From Gammaproteobacteria bacterium (lineage in GTDB: Bacteria > Pseudomonadota > Gammaproteobacteria > Pseudomonadales > Pseudohongiellaceae): a DNA stretch of 64,000 bases. The translations under genes were made by a program, and so were the position numbers. Of the stretch, positions 17,651 through 27,077 are shown one piece after another; position 1 is the stretch's first letter, and each line of letters opens with the position of its first letter. The stretch is taken from the NCBI GenBank assembly GCA_018401885.1, contig JAGYKB010000007.1:1-64000 (forward strand), in the 5' to 3' direction. Below the pieces are notes generated by a model, which did not search any database, was not told the DNA's origin, and saw nothing but the letters and a program-made list of their open reading frames with translations.

Positions 17651-18607
17651 ATGTCGTTCCGCTCGTTTCGTCACCTCAGATACCCTTCGAGACTCATTAA
17701 AGCTCTCACAAACTGCAGCCTAAGAAAAAGTTTGGCAGTCGTGGTTCTCATCTCGACCCTCGCTCAAGGTACCTTGGCTTCAGAGATAGTTCGCGTCGAC
17801 ACCGACACCGGAAGCTTCGTTCTCGAGATGTATGCAGATATCGCACCGGTAACTGTCGCTAACTTTCTTTCCTATGTGAACTCTGGTGCCTACGAAAACA
17901 CAATTATCCACAGAAAAGTAACTAATTTTGTCATTCAGGGCGGCGGCTTTCTTTACAACCCAGAACTTGGTGACATTTCAAGTATCAACGTTGGGCCTGC
18001 GATTGTGAATGAGTTCAATCGTTCGAACACGCGAGGGACTATTGCGATGGCAAAGTTCCCGATCAGCCCAATAGCGCAACAAGCCAAGATGGTTTATCAA
18101 TCTTCAAGACAACAGCTCCCAACTTCGACACTCAAAACGAGGGGTTTACGGTATTCGGCGAGGTATTGGGCAGAGGCTTAAACGATCGATTCTATTGGCA
18201 GACTTAACGACACGGGATGCTTTCGGTCAGTTTTCATCTCCCTTACACAAGAGAGGGCAGCACTCTCTTTCTTTTAACTTTGTCAGCGATCGATGGAGAC
18301 ATCGAGCAAGCTCAGTACAATCGAGTTCTCTCTGTCGCTCTTGACGCTGGCGACTTAGGTCAGGCCTGGGTCAGATTTTACCGTGACTCAAAATTCACCA
18401 GCACCAATAATCAAACTTGTCCCTTCGAGTGTGTTGTTCATCGACAAAGTACTGGAGGAGATGGCAACTTTCGACGGCTTCTCAGGCACTCTATCGATCC
18501 CAGAACTGGAGTTAAATGGGAAAGTAGCCTATACCAATGTCGTTTTTAAACTCACTGACACGCAGACCTATTCCTTCACACTGCAAAGTTTCGACGAAGC
18601 GCCTTAA
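17651..18607 (+). pseudogene. Frameshifted periplasmic cyclophilin-type peptidyl-prolyl isomerase
   Basis: The first ~135 codons are intact: signal sequence, then VRVDTDTGSFVLEMYADIAP, ANFLSYVNSGAYENTIIHRK and NTRGTIAMAKFP, the cyclophilin N-terminal half. After about 18058 family-typical pieces continue in changing frames: DQPNSATSQ, WFINLQDNSS (from 18090), NFDTQNEGFTVFGEVLGRGL (from 18121), IDSIGRLND (from 18185), SAIDGDIEQAQYNRVLSVAL (from ~18285), and a C-terminal module SGTLSIPELELNGKVAYTNV ending at 18607. At least five indels in ~350 bp are needed to explain this. Either a decayed gene or a badly resolved stretch of sequence. Confidence 0.8.
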
Positions 18608-18631
18608 ACAACCACAGAGCAACTCGGTAAT

Positions 18632-18664
18632 AAAAAAGGGTCAACTTAATGTTGACCCTTTTTT
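18632..18664. terminator. Bidirectional Rho-independent terminator
   Basis: Perfect 14-bp stem (AAAAAAGGGTCAAC with GTTGACCCTTTTTT) around a 5-base loop TTAAT. It lies between the convergent cyclophilin remnant and the NHL gene and can serve both. Confidence 0.92.
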
Positions 18665-18710
18665 GTAATGCGACTTCAGCATGAAGGCCGCTGTCGCTTT
18701 TTATCGCAGC

Positions 18711-19886
18711 TTAGGGGATTAGACGCGGGATAAACTTAGTCATACCCTGAATCGGGCCGACTTCACCAGCGTACACCACGCCATTGCGGTCAACCGTTAC
18801 GCCTTCACCCATTGAGCCAGTGCCGCCCATACCAGAGGCTCGCTCCGAAACGTGCTCAGGAATGAAGTACATGACTTCACCTGTCTTCGCGCTGCCTACT
18901 CGAAGACCCTTACGCCAGCCACCTGGGTTGTAGTTAGGATCAGACTCGGAGTCGATTGCGTAAAGCATATCTGTCGACTTATCGATAAACAGACCACTGA
19001 TGCGGCTAAACTGATACCAGGTGTCTTGATGATTGCCGTCTTGGTCGAATATCTGAATGCGGTTATTGCCGCGGTCAGCGACGAAGAGTCGACCCTGAGA
19101 ATCCATTGCTAGAGAATGCGGTGAGCGGAATTGGCCATCTTCGAAGCCCCAATCACCGAAGGATTTGATGAAGCTACCATCCGGGGCGAAAATAGATATT
19201 CGGCTCTTAGCAGTGGGTCCTGCTTCGTCTTGGAACTGTGCACCGTGCGTATCGGCAACGAAAATATTGCCGTTCGGCGCGATGAGCACATCATTAGGCG
19301 CGTCAAAATGCGTCGGCGGATCGCCTGCTTCTCCACCCGTTCCGAGGGTCATAAGTAACTCACCGTTTGGGCTAAACTTAAGCACAGTATGACCCTTACC
19401 AGCCGCCGCAGGGTTCTCTTCAAGCTCCCTTGCGTTTGCGGCGCGTGCATCAACCACCCACACGTTGCCATCAGCATCTACATCCATGCCGTGAGGCCAT
19501 ATGATGAGGTTGGCGCCAAAACTTTGCACCACATTGCCCTGTGGGTCGAGCTTCACAATAGGATCGACGTTTGACGTCGCACAGGAATTTGAGCCACAGC
19601 GGTCACCAGCCCATACGTGGATTCCGTCGATATCGATATTAACAGCGCTCACCGAGCCCCAGCTGCGACCATCGGGTAACACACCAAAGTCGCGCTGTGT
19701 TTCATAGGGATTAGGCAGGTGGTTGACGGGTTCCTGGTTCGCATGCTCTGGCGGCTGCACCGCACCGCGCTGAGCGACAGCGGCACCTGACAACAAACAT
19801 AGCGCGAGCGAGGCAAGGCCCGCCTTGCGCGCAAACCCCGACTGCATTGTCCGCGTTGTTTTTGTTAAAAATGTATTGGTCTTCAT
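18711..19886 (-). CDS. Secreted NHL-repeat beta-propeller protein
   Basis: Protein of 391 residues with a signal peptide (GLASLALCLLSGAAVAQ) and a six-bladed propeller built from NHL repeats: PHGMDVDADGNVWVVDARA, APNDVLIAPNGNIFVADTHG and SPHSLAMDSQGRLFVADRGN followed by RIQIFDQDG. The pattern resembles peptidyl-alpha-hydroxyglycine amidating lyase-like proteins of bacteria, whose natural substrates are unknown. Two cysteines in GDRCGSNSCATSN may form a disulfide. No neighbour suggests a pathway. Confidence 0.85.
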   Translation of the reverse strand: MKTNTFLTKTTRTMQSGFARKAGLASLALCLLSGAAVAQRGAVQPPEHANQEPVNHLPNPYETQRDFGVLPDGRSWGSVSAVNIDIDGIHVWAGDRCGSNSCATSNVDPIVKLDPQGNVVQSFGANLIIWPHGMDVDADGNVWVVDARAANARELEENPAAAGKGHTVLKFSPNGELLMTLGTGGEAGDPPTHFDAPNDVLIAPNGNIFVADTHGAQFQDEAGPTAKSRISIFAPDGSFIKSFGDWGFEDGQFRSPHSLAMDSQGRLFVADRGNNRIQIFDQDGNHQDTWYQFSRISGLFIDKSTDMLYAIDSESDPNYNPGGWRKGLRVGSAKTGEVMYFIPEHVSERASGMGGTGSMGEGVTVDRNGVVYAGEVGPIQGMTKFIPRLIP

Positions 19887-20300
19887 CTCTCACCTCGTTG
19901 AATTTATGAAACGGCTAACTATTGGGTTTGCAGGCCCTAATAACTCGAAGCACACAGTTGGGTTCGGCTGAAATCTGTTTCCTCAACCTTTTCTTAAACT
20001 TTCTTAATTTTCTTTGTGAGCTTTTAGCTTAGTCGTCGGAAAATGACCTACAGGAACCAACTTGTCAAGATTGAGAGGAGCTGAGGGATAACTGCGCAAG
20101 AGCTAAAAGAGGTGTCGCAAGAAAAGCTGCGAGAGAGTGCATCTCCCAATTCTTCGGTCGAGCACACTGCCCCTAGACTAAGGGAGAGGCGCGCTTTATG
20201 CTCGAATCCTCATCGCCGCGCCCTTCGAACGATGGGGCATCGCTTGCTCTATGCGGGCATGAATCAGATTCTCACTGAAAAAGTGAGCCGGAGCCGCCAA
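19887..20300. other. Intergenic region between divergent genes
   Basis: About 414 bp between the NHL gene and the symporter operon. I see no RNA gene or clear repeat. An in-frame GTG at 20112 could extend the downstream gene by 63 codons, but that extension is arginine-rich and has no ribosome binding site, so I leave it out. Confidence 0.5.
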
Positions 20301-20885
20301 ATGGGCCGACAGCTTATCTACGTCATCGCCGCGATCTGCACGACAATGACCGTAATTTTACTCTTGATCCTAACGGCCGAGCCGGTTGCCAATGCCGGCG
20401 GCGCTGCCCACCCCGTGTTCGCAGGAATGCGCATCGGCGGAGACGGGCTCGCGCGTCTCGAAACTATCGGCTCTCTGGGCTATGCCTTCCAAGCACTTCT
20501 GCTCTCGCTTATCGTCGCGTTCGCCACGCTTGGCGTGAGCGAACGTCATCGCACGCCGCGACTGCGTGCTTACATGATAGCGACGCTGGTTTTTAGCCTG
20601 TTTATCCTGTGGCGCATGGTGGCGAGTCACCTGAATTTTATAGCGACAGGTGAGACAAGTTACTTTATGGGCTTCCCTACCGCCACGGCGTGGGCGATGT
20701 ATGGCGTGTGGCTTGGCGGCATACCGCTCGTTTTCATTTACACACTAGGCTTTCGCCAATTTATCTATACCGATGAAGATCAAGCCGAATTCGAACGGCT
20801 TGTCGCCGAGTCTATCGCCGAACCTATCGCCGAACCTATCGCCGAAGGGCGCGAAAACGAAAACAGCTCCGAGGATGCGCGCTAG
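20301..20885 (+). CDS. Membrane protein coupled to the sodium:solute symporter
   Basis: Protein of 194 residues. ATG 20301 has GGAG 7 bases upstream and fits best. Four hydrophobic segments can be read (VIAAICTTMTVILLLILTA, YAFQALLLSLIVAFATLGV, MIATLVFSLFILWRMVASHL, WAMYGVWLGGIPLVFIYTL). Its stop overlaps the GTG start of the symporter gene (TAGTG), so it is probably a small partner subunit, comparable in position, not in sequence, to DUF4212 proteins. The C-terminus carries an IAEP repeat. Confidence 0.75.
   Translation: MGRQLIYVIAAICTTMTVILLLILTAEPVANAGGAAHPVFAGMRIGGDGLARLETIGSLGYAFQALLLSLIVAFATLGVSERHRTPRLRAYMIATLVFSLFILWRMVASHLNFIATGETSYFMGFPTATAWAMYGVWLGGIPLVFIYTLGFRQFIYTDEDQAEFERLVAESIAEPIAEPIAEGRENENSSEDAR
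20811..20846 (+). repeat. 12-bp tandem repeat encoding IAEP units
   Basis: Three adjacent 12-base units (CCTATCGCCGAA, the first with one or two differences) encode SIAEPIAEPIAE at the end of the symporter partner protein. Copy number could vary by slippage without changing the frame. Confidence 0.8.
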
Positions 20886-22381
20886 TGGAAGCCTACAGAC
20901 AGGAAATAATACTCGCAGCCGTAGCTCTGTATATGGTGTTTTGTGTCATCACCGGTCTATGGGCAATGCGGAAAACAACTGACGCCAGCGACTTTTTCGT
21001 CGCAGGCCGCGGTCTCGGTCCTATTGTCATCTCGCTCGCACTGTTCTCTTCGACGTTGAGCGGCTTCGGCTTCGTTGGCGGGCCCGGGTTGGTCTACTCC
21101 ATTGGCGTGAGCTCTTTTTGGATGATTACCATCTCGACGGCCGGCTATGCCTTGGGCTTTTTCATGGTATCCAAGCGCATCCGAATGATTGCCGAACTAC
21201 GCAACTGTATTTCCCTGCCCGATGTGCTCGCAGCGCGCTATGGTAGCGAGGCCGTTCGCCTACTCGTCGCCATAACCATCGTGTTAGGCGTTATGGGCTA
21301 TCTCGCCACGCAGATTCTCGCGATGGCGGTTGTGATGCAGGCAATTCTTTCGGGCACAGCGATGTTCGCCGACATCAGCCTCGTTTCCTGCGTGGCGATT
21401 TCTTCGGCTGTGCTTATTTTTTACTGCGTAACCGGCGGGATCATAGCCTCGGTTTATACCGACGTCGTTCAGGGTGGCATTATGATGACCGCCGGCGTTT
21501 TGATCCTCCTCACCGCGATGTCTGTTTTCGATGGCGGGATGACAGAGGCCACCTCGATTATTCTGAAAGACGATTCGGAGGCGATTATGCCGTGGGGATC
21601 GGCCGGCATCATGGCATCGCTTGGCTGGTTCTTCGTTTTTGGCCTCGGCCTTGCTGGACAACCGCATCTGGTTACCAAGATGATGATGAATCGCAAAATC
21701 TCGGACAACCGGCACATTTTTCCTCTGTCGATTCTGGGCTATGTGCTGGCTGCTCTACTTTGGGTATCGATTGGCATCATCATGCGCGCTACGGTAATCG
21801 ATGGTGTGATACCGCCATTGACTCTGCCAGACGACGCTGCGTCGGTTTTCCTCTCTGTCTTTACCAGCCCGCTTTTAGCAGGCATCGTGTTTGCCGGTCT
21901 CTTCGCTGCTATCATGTCTACCTCAGACGCCTTTCTTAACATCGGCACTGCGGCAATAATTCACGACATTCCAAAAGCTATTCGTGGGAAAAGCATCAAC
22001 AACGAGTTGCTCTGGGCGCGCATCGTCACGGTGATACTCGCCATCGTGGCCGCGCTGTTTGCCCTTTATTCCTATTATGCGGATGCGACGCTTGTCGCGC
22101 TCCTCGGCGCTTTTGGATGGGCAACCTTTGCGGCATCCCTATTTCCGGTTGTCGCACTCGGCCTAAACTGGAAAGGCGCCACCGTCCCTGGCGCCGTTGC
22201 CGCGATTGTTTCGGCGCTGATAATAAATTTCGGGGTACAGCTGGCAGGCATAGCTCTTCCCTACGGCGTGAGTGGAGGCCTTCTCTCCTTTGTCGTCTCT
22301 CTGTTCCTCTTCGTCAATGTCTCTCTTCTCACCAAACCGCCGTCGTTAGACAGCGACATTGATCGCGTCATGGATATTTAA
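20885..22381 (+). CDS. Sodium:solute symporter (SSS family)
   Basis: Protein of 498 residues with about thirteen membrane segments, typical of the SSS (SLC5-like) family. Signature stretches: DASDFFVAGRGLGPIVISLA, SSTLSGFGFVGGPGLVY, VYTDVVQGGIMMTAGVLILL and FAAIMSTSDAFLNIGTAAI. It imports an organic solute with Na+; the substrate is not readable, though the FVAGR and MSTSDA motifs resemble proline/pantothenate-type carriers. Start is a GTG overlapping the stop of the preceding gene. Confidence 0.9.
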   Translation: MEAYRQEIILAAVALYMVFCVITGLWAMRKTTDASDFFVAGRGLGPIVISLALFSSTLSGFGFVGGPGLVYSIGVSSFWMITISTAGYALGFFMVSKRIRMIAELRNCISLPDVLAARYGSEAVRLLVAITIVLGVMGYLATQILAMAVVMQAILSGTAMFADISLVSCVAISSAVLIFYCVTGGIIASVYTDVVQGGIMMTAGVLILLTAMSVFDGGMTEATSIILKDDSEAIMPWGSAGIMASLGWFFVFGLGLAGQPHLVTKMMMNRKISDNRHIFPLSILGYVLAALLWVSIGIIMRATVIDGVIPPLTLPDDAASVFLSVFTSPLLAGIVFAGLFAAIMSTSDAFLNIGTAAIIHDIPKAIRGKSINNELLWARIVTVILAIVAALFALYSYYADATLVALLGAFGWATFAASLFPVVALGLNWKGATVPGAVAAIVSALIINFGVQLAGIALPYGVSGGLLSFVVSLFLFVNVSLLTKPPSLDSDIDRVMDI

Positions 22382-22518
22382 ACCCAACATTCCTAGAAAT
22401 CTAGGTAAAAGGGTGCCTAAATAAGAAGAGAAGGAAAAACAGAGGCATACATAGCCACGCTTTTCGCGTAGACTCCGCACTCAATTTTTTGGCCACGGCT
22501 GTGGCAGCAAGGATTATC

Positions 22519-24480
22519 ATGTCGGAGTCAGAACAACTAACATTTCAGCAACTAGCCCTCTCGGCGCCCATTTTACAGGCGCTGAATGACGTTGGTTACG
22601 AAACTCCGTCGCCTATCCAAGCGGAAACGATTCCCCTACTTCTCAGTGGCCGTGATGTACTAGGCCAGGCACAAACCGGCACGGGAAAAACTGCTGCTTT
22701 TGCACTGCCCGCGTTGTCTAATATCGATGTAAACCAGCGCGACCCGCAGATCCTTGTTCTCGCGCCGACGCGCGAGCTAGCTATTCAGGTCGCCGAGGCT
22801 TTTCACAAATACGCGAAACACATCAAAGGCTTCAACGTCTTGCCGATCTACGGCGGCCAAGAGTACGGCGGCCAAATTCGCTCATTAAAACGTGGCGTGC
22901 ATGCAGTGGTGGGAACACCTGGCCGGGTCATGGACCATATCCGCAAGGGGACTCTCAACCTCGACGGGCTCAAAACCCTCGTTCTAGACGAAGCCGACGA
23001 AATGCTTCGCATGGGCTTCATCGACGATGTTGAGTGGATTCTCGAACAAACGCCTAAAACACGACAGATAGCTCTCTTCTCAGCAACGATGCCAACGCAA
23101 GTTAGGCGCATTGCAACGGCACACCTGACCGACCCGGCTCAGATTACGATTAAAATGAAGACGGCGACGGCCAATCTCATTCGTCAGCGCTTCTGGCCGG
23201 TCAGCGGCATGCATAAACTGGATGCCCTAACTCGAATACTCGAAGCCGAAACCTTCGACGGCATGATCATTTTCGTGCGCACCCGAATAGCCACTGTCGA
23301 GGTTGCAGAAAAACTCTCCGCGCGCGGTTTCACGGCAAGTGCCCTCAATGGCGACATTCCGCAGGCTCAGCGTGAGCGCACGATCGACCAATTAAAGAAA
23401 GGCAAAGTAGACATCATTGTTGCTACCGATGTCGCTGCCCGCGGTCTCGATGTTGAGCGCATAAGCCACGTTGTTAACTACGACATACCCCACGACACCG
23501 AAGCCTATATCCATCGTATTGGCCGAACAGGACGAGCGGGACGCGAGGGCGATGCGATTTTATTCGTAGCCCCCCGTGAGCGCCGCATGCTCAACGCCAT
23601 CGAACGCGCAACTAGTAAGAAAATCGAATTGATGGAGTTACCGTCGACAGAGTTGATTAACGATAAGCGAATCGCTCAGTTTAAACAGGCCATTTCCGAC
23701 ACGCTCGCCACCGAAGACCTCGGCCTTTTTAAACATCTCGTCGAGCAGTATCAGAACGAACACAATGTACCCGCCATCGAGATTGCATCGGCGCTGGCCA
23801 AACTCGTTCAGGGTGACTCGCCCCTACTGCTTCAGCACAAGCCCGTACCACGCGCCGACAAAGCATGGGAAGCACGCGGCAATGATCAGCCTCGCACTCG
23901 CGACCGTGGCAAAGGTTCGGAGCGCTCGGACAGGCCGCAGCGCCCCCGTAAAGACGCACCACCTGAAAAAGGCATGCAGCGCTTCCGTATCGAGGTGGGT
24001 CACATACACAAAGTTATGCCAGGTAACATAGTTGGTGCGATCGCCAATGAAGCCAATATCGATGCGCAGAATATTGGCCGCATCAATATTTTTGATGATC
24101 ACAGCACGATTGATCTTCCTGCCGATATGCCCGACGACATCTATGCTGGTCTCAAAAAAGTCTGGGTTGCCGGTCAGACGCTAAATATAAGCCGCGAGGG
24201 AGAAGCACCTAAGGCGCCATCGAAGCGTTCGCCGGCCCGCCGCACAAGCGATGACCGCGGCCGTGTATTCGACGATGACAAACTAGGCAAAGGCTCAAAA
24301 TCCAAGCGCGATGCCGGCGATAAACCGGTTAAGAAAGCCAAGCCTGGCGTAAAAGCACGTGAGCGTGAACGCGAGAAAGCCGCTGCAAAGGCAAAAGCGA
24401 AAACGGCTAGCTCGAAGGCGAAGAAAACCAAAGCAGCGGGTAAAGCTAAGAAGAAGGCAAACGGCAAACCGTCTCTCTAA
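22519..24480 (+). CDS. deaD: DEAD-box ATP-dependent RNA helicase DeaD/CsdA
   Basis: Protein of 653 residues. ATG 22519 has AAGGA at the right distance; an upstream TTG is not needed. Helicase motifs: AQTGTGKTAAF, PTRELA, GTPGR, VLDEADEML, SAT, and HRIGRTGR. After the core comes a linker rich in charged residues and a DbpA-type RNA-binding domain (MQRFRIEVGHIHKVMPGNIV to AGQTLNISREG), then a lysine/alanine-rich tail of ~80 residues. DeaD unwinds structured RNA during ribosome assembly and mRNA decay, especially in the cold. The gene is monocistronic. Confidence 0.95.
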   Translation: MSESEQLTFQQLALSAPILQALNDVGYETPSPIQAETIPLLLSGRDVLGQAQTGTGKTAAFALPALSNIDVNQRDPQILVLAPTRELAIQVAEAFHKYAKHIKGFNVLPIYGGQEYGGQIRSLKRGVHAVVGTPGRVMDHIRKGTLNLDGLKTLVLDEADEMLRMGFIDDVEWILEQTPKTRQIALFSATMPTQVRRIATAHLTDPAQITIKMKTATANLIRQRFWPVSGMHKLDALTRILEAETFDGMIIFVRTRIATVEVAEKLSARGFTASALNGDIPQAQRERTIDQLKKGKVDIIVATDVAARGLDVERISHVVNYDIPHDTEAYIHRIGRTGRAGREGDAILFVAPRERRMLNAIERATSKKIELMELPSTELINDKRIAQFKQAISDTLATEDLGLFKHLVEQYQNEHNVPAIEIASALAKLVQGDSPLLLQHKPVPRADKAWEARGNDQPRTRDRGKGSERSDRPQRPRKDAPPEKGMQRFRIEVGHIHKVMPGNIVGAIANEANIDAQNIGRINIFDDHSTIDLPADMPDDIYAGLKKVWVAGQTLNISREGEAPKAPSKRSPARRTSDDRGRVFDDDKLGKGSKSKRDAGDKPVKKAKPGVKAREREREKAAAKAKAKTASSKAKKTKAAGKAKKKANGKPSL

Positions 24481-24496
24481 GTTTTTGTAAAGCCCG

Positions 24497-25015
24497 TTAG
24501 CGCGGTTTCATTAAGTCGTTCAGATACTCGATATTGCGCTGGGGAATCGCGCCAATATCGGGGTGCGACGCAGCCGCGACCTCAATCGACTTCTCCCTCA
24601 GTAGATGCAACATAGGCGAGGGAGAGCGATTCGTCAGATTTTCGGGGGCGGACGCCACGGTACCGGCAAAACGATAGTCCGGATGAAAGCTCGCAACCTG
24701 CAACACGCCATCGAGCTCCATGCTCACTATAAGTTCGTCAGCAAGATCTAGAAAATCGTTATACGCAGCAAAGCTTTTAAGCACATGGGGATGGACGAGG
24801 AGCGTGGTCTCGATTCGCGAGTCGGCTTGGAGCAATGCTAACTCGTCACTGAGGCTGTGCAGAAGCGCTTCGATGTCCCTGGCGTGCGTCTCAACAAATC
24901 GGACTCGCCCCGCCCGCAGCTCTTTACCCGCGAAGGGACAAAGATTGTGACCGACAACAAAGTCACTCACCCAATTCTGCACCTCTTTTATTACGGCGCT
25001 GCACTCTTCAGTCAT
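24497..25015 (-). CDS. DUF1415 family protein
   Basis: Protein of 172 residues matching the DUF1415 pattern: VSDFVVGHNLCPFAGKELRA near the N-terminus, TLLVHPHVLKSFAAYNDFLD in the middle, and VASFHPDYRFAGTVASAPEN, then NRSPSPMLHLLRE near the end. Cytoplasmic, function unknown. The lipoprotein gene at 25037 ends 21 bp upstream, so these may be cotranscribed. Confidence 0.88.
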   Translation of the reverse strand: MTEECSAVIKEVQNWVSDFVVGHNLCPFAGKELRAGRVRFVETHARDIEALLHSLSDELALLQADSRIETTLLVHPHVLKSFAAYNDFLDLADELIVSMELDGVLQVASFHPDYRFAGTVASAPENLTNRSPSPMLHLLREKSIEVAAASHPDIGAIPQRNIEYLNDLMKPR

Positions 25016-25036
25016 CGAAAATCCTTAGTCGTGCTG

Positions 25037-25558
25037 CTAGAAATCGCCGAATGAATCCAGACCCAAGAGCTCGTCATAGCGCGAATCGGCGATTGACGCT
25101 TTATCAAGTTCGCGGCTCAAGAGGCGCCGAACGTCATCGCCTACTAGATTAAACACTTCGAGGCGTTGCGTCCCAGGCGTTGCCGACTGCAGCGTTGCCC
25201 CCCACAGTGCTAGCAGGCGATTATCGATGGCGCGGGCACTGTTCTCTTTGGCCCACTCTGCCGCGATTAGGCGCCCCATTTCCTCAATTTGAGGCACCAA
25301 CACGTCGACATTCTCAGGCGCAGAAGTGGCTAGCACGCGCTCTTGCACATCGAACCATCCCGTTGGATAGAGCACTGTCCCTCTGTAAAAACTCTTGATC
25401 CATCCAAGATATTCCTCGCGCGTCTGCAGCAATTGATTCGCCGCATCGGCAGAATAGGCTGACTCAAAAAAAGCGCGATCTGGTAACTCCGGCGGCCACT
25501 CGATCTGCTGCCTCGACGTACAGGCCGACAAAAGCACAAAAAGCATAAGCGCAATCAT
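25037..25558 (-). CDS. Lipoprotein of unknown function
   Basis: From ATG 25558 the protein has 173 residues and a lipoprotein signal (MIALMLFVLLSAC, lipobox LSAC). The mature part is acidic and helical (FFESAYSADAANQLLQTREE, then WIKSFYRGTVLYPTGWFDVQ). The long upstream extension of the same frame to 25810 overlaps the next gene and looks non-coding. No family recognised. It sits just upstream of the DUF1415 gene. Confidence 0.72.
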   Translation of the reverse strand: MIALMLFVLLSACTSRQQIEWPPELPDRAFFESAYSADAANQLLQTREEYLGWIKSFYRGTVLYPTGWFDVQERVLATSAPENVDVLVPQIEEMGRLIAAEWAKENSARAIDNRLLALWGATLQSATPGTQRLEVFNLVGDDVRRLLSRELDKASIADSRYDELLGLDSFGDF

Positions 25559-25695
25559 GCCCCGGCTAGGCGCAAAGTGGGTCTGCGACGACCGATTGCT
25601 CGCCCCACTCTGCAGCACTCGTTCGCAACTCCTTTCGATTAGTCTCACAAAAAATCCTTCGAATTTACCCAATCTGACTGACCCATCTCTTCTGT

Positions 25696-26886
25696 CTACT
25701 TTATCTTCACCAACCCGATTCGGTTCGAACTCGTTTGATGGATCAATAAGTCTCCCGCTTCGGTAACCCAAACGTTTCGCACGATGCCGACACCGGAGGG
25801 GATCGCCCAACTCTGAAATCGCTCCGCTTCTGGATCAAACCTCACGAGCGCATCAGGGCGCATGCCCGATTCGTTATACCAAATGACATCGTCGATAACC
25901 GCAAGTGCATAGGGGTGTGAGCTTTCGCCGCTGGGGGAATCCCACTGCTTGATGCTACCCGTCTTGGGATCAAGCCTGCCAATCTTCCCAAGCGTTGAAT
26001 TCACAAACCAAACATCCCCTTTACTGTCGATATCGAGGCGACGGATGCGCGTGCGGGCATCCGGAACATCGAAATAAGTGATCTCGAGGGTGTCCGGATC
26101 TAAACGTCCTAGCTTGTTTGTCCCGTTATAAGCGACCCAAACCATGCCATCGGGCGCGACCTGGATGCCGTAGGGTCTTAGCTCCGTGTCAATTTCGGTG
26201 ACCTTGCCACTACTGGGATCAACACGCCCGAGCATGCCAGCCCCCTGGGCGGTGAAATAGAGATTACCGTTAGGGTGAAACGTCGCTGAATGCGGGTCGC
26301 GCGCTTTGGTTCTAAACTCAGTCACAAGCCCGGTTTCGGGGTCGAGACGGCCTATCGTCGCATTACTATTTCCGGTATACCAAATACTGCCATCTTCGGC
26401 CGGCACCACAGTGTGGGGGCGTGCCGCGGGCGGCAGTAGAAATTCCTCCATCTCACCCGTCTCTGGGTCAAGCCGCCCAGCTAGGCTTGCCCACATACCG
26501 GTCCACCAAATTGAGCCGTCTTTCGCCTCGACTGGGTCTCGCGACCGCTGCCCGAGCGTTGGCACCATCCATTCAATTATTTCGATCTGAGTGTCGCCGG
26601 CAATAAGCGTCGGACGCCTACTCGCGTCTTCAGGGAAATGTTCAGCCAAATAATTTGCAATCGTCTCAGACTGAGCCCTGGGCAATTTAATCATCGTCGA
26701 AAAAAGCCCCTGCCATTCGGCGGCGCTTCCAAAACCTGCCGAACGCTCAATCTGCGCGGTGCCATGGCAACTCGTGCAATGCGCTAAAACCAAGTCGCGC
26801 CCTGCCCCTTCGGGCAGACCCGTTTGGGCCGAGGCGAACCAAGGAAGGGTGAGCAATAGCAGTAATGCGGATACGTTGCGAGTCAT
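25696..26886 (-). CDS. Cytochrome c fused to virginiamycin B lyase-like propeller
   Basis: Protein of 396 residues starting at ATG 26886 with a signal peptide (ALLLLLTLPWFASAQ). Residues ~30-100 form a small cytochrome c domain with heme motif CTSCH and a later AEHF segment. The rest is a propeller of repeats like GSIWWTGMWASLAGRLDPET, GSIWYTGNSNATIGRLDPET and GDVWFVNSTLGKIGRLDPKT, as in virginiamycin B lyase (Vgb/SMP-30-like). The histidine/glutamate set of true Vgb was not confirmed, so antibiotic inactivation should not be assumed. The fusion suggests a redox enzyme of the periplasm. Confidence 0.85.
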   Translation of the reverse strand: MTRNVSALLLLLTLPWFASAQTGLPEGAGRDLVLAHCTSCHGTAQIERSAGFGSAAEWQGLFSTMIKLPRAQSETIANYLAEHFPEDASRRPTLIAGDTQIEIIEWMVPTLGQRSRDPVEAKDGSIWWTGMWASLAGRLDPETGEMEEFLLPPAARPHTVVPAEDGSIWYTGNSNATIGRLDPETGLVTEFRTKARDPHSATFHPNGNLYFTAQGAGMLGRVDPSSGKVTEIDTELRPYGIQVAPDGMVWVAYNGTNKLGRLDPDTLEITYFDVPDARTRIRRLDIDSKGDVWFVNSTLGKIGRLDPKTGSIKQWDSPSGESSHPYALAVIDDVIWYNESGMRPDALVRFDPEAERFQSWAIPSGVGIVRNVWVTEAGDLLIHQTSSNRIGLVKIK

Positions 26887-27077
26887 TATCTTGATCCCTC
26901 TTAACAGACTCATCCTCGAGACTGGGCGGAAGCGGCTTTCTTTTGAACTGAGTTTCGCTCTGTCTGCCTGTTCAAATTGGAAACTAGATTAGCAGAAATT
27001 TAAGCCTGTGCCAGAAGCGCACAATGGTATAACCGGCCTTTCTTGATCGCTCGCTCTGCCTACTTTGCTTACTCTGC

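Noticed and set aside
22382-22518. CCTAG/CTAGG hairpin after the symporter as a terminator
   Set aside because: Stem of five pairs and no T-run.
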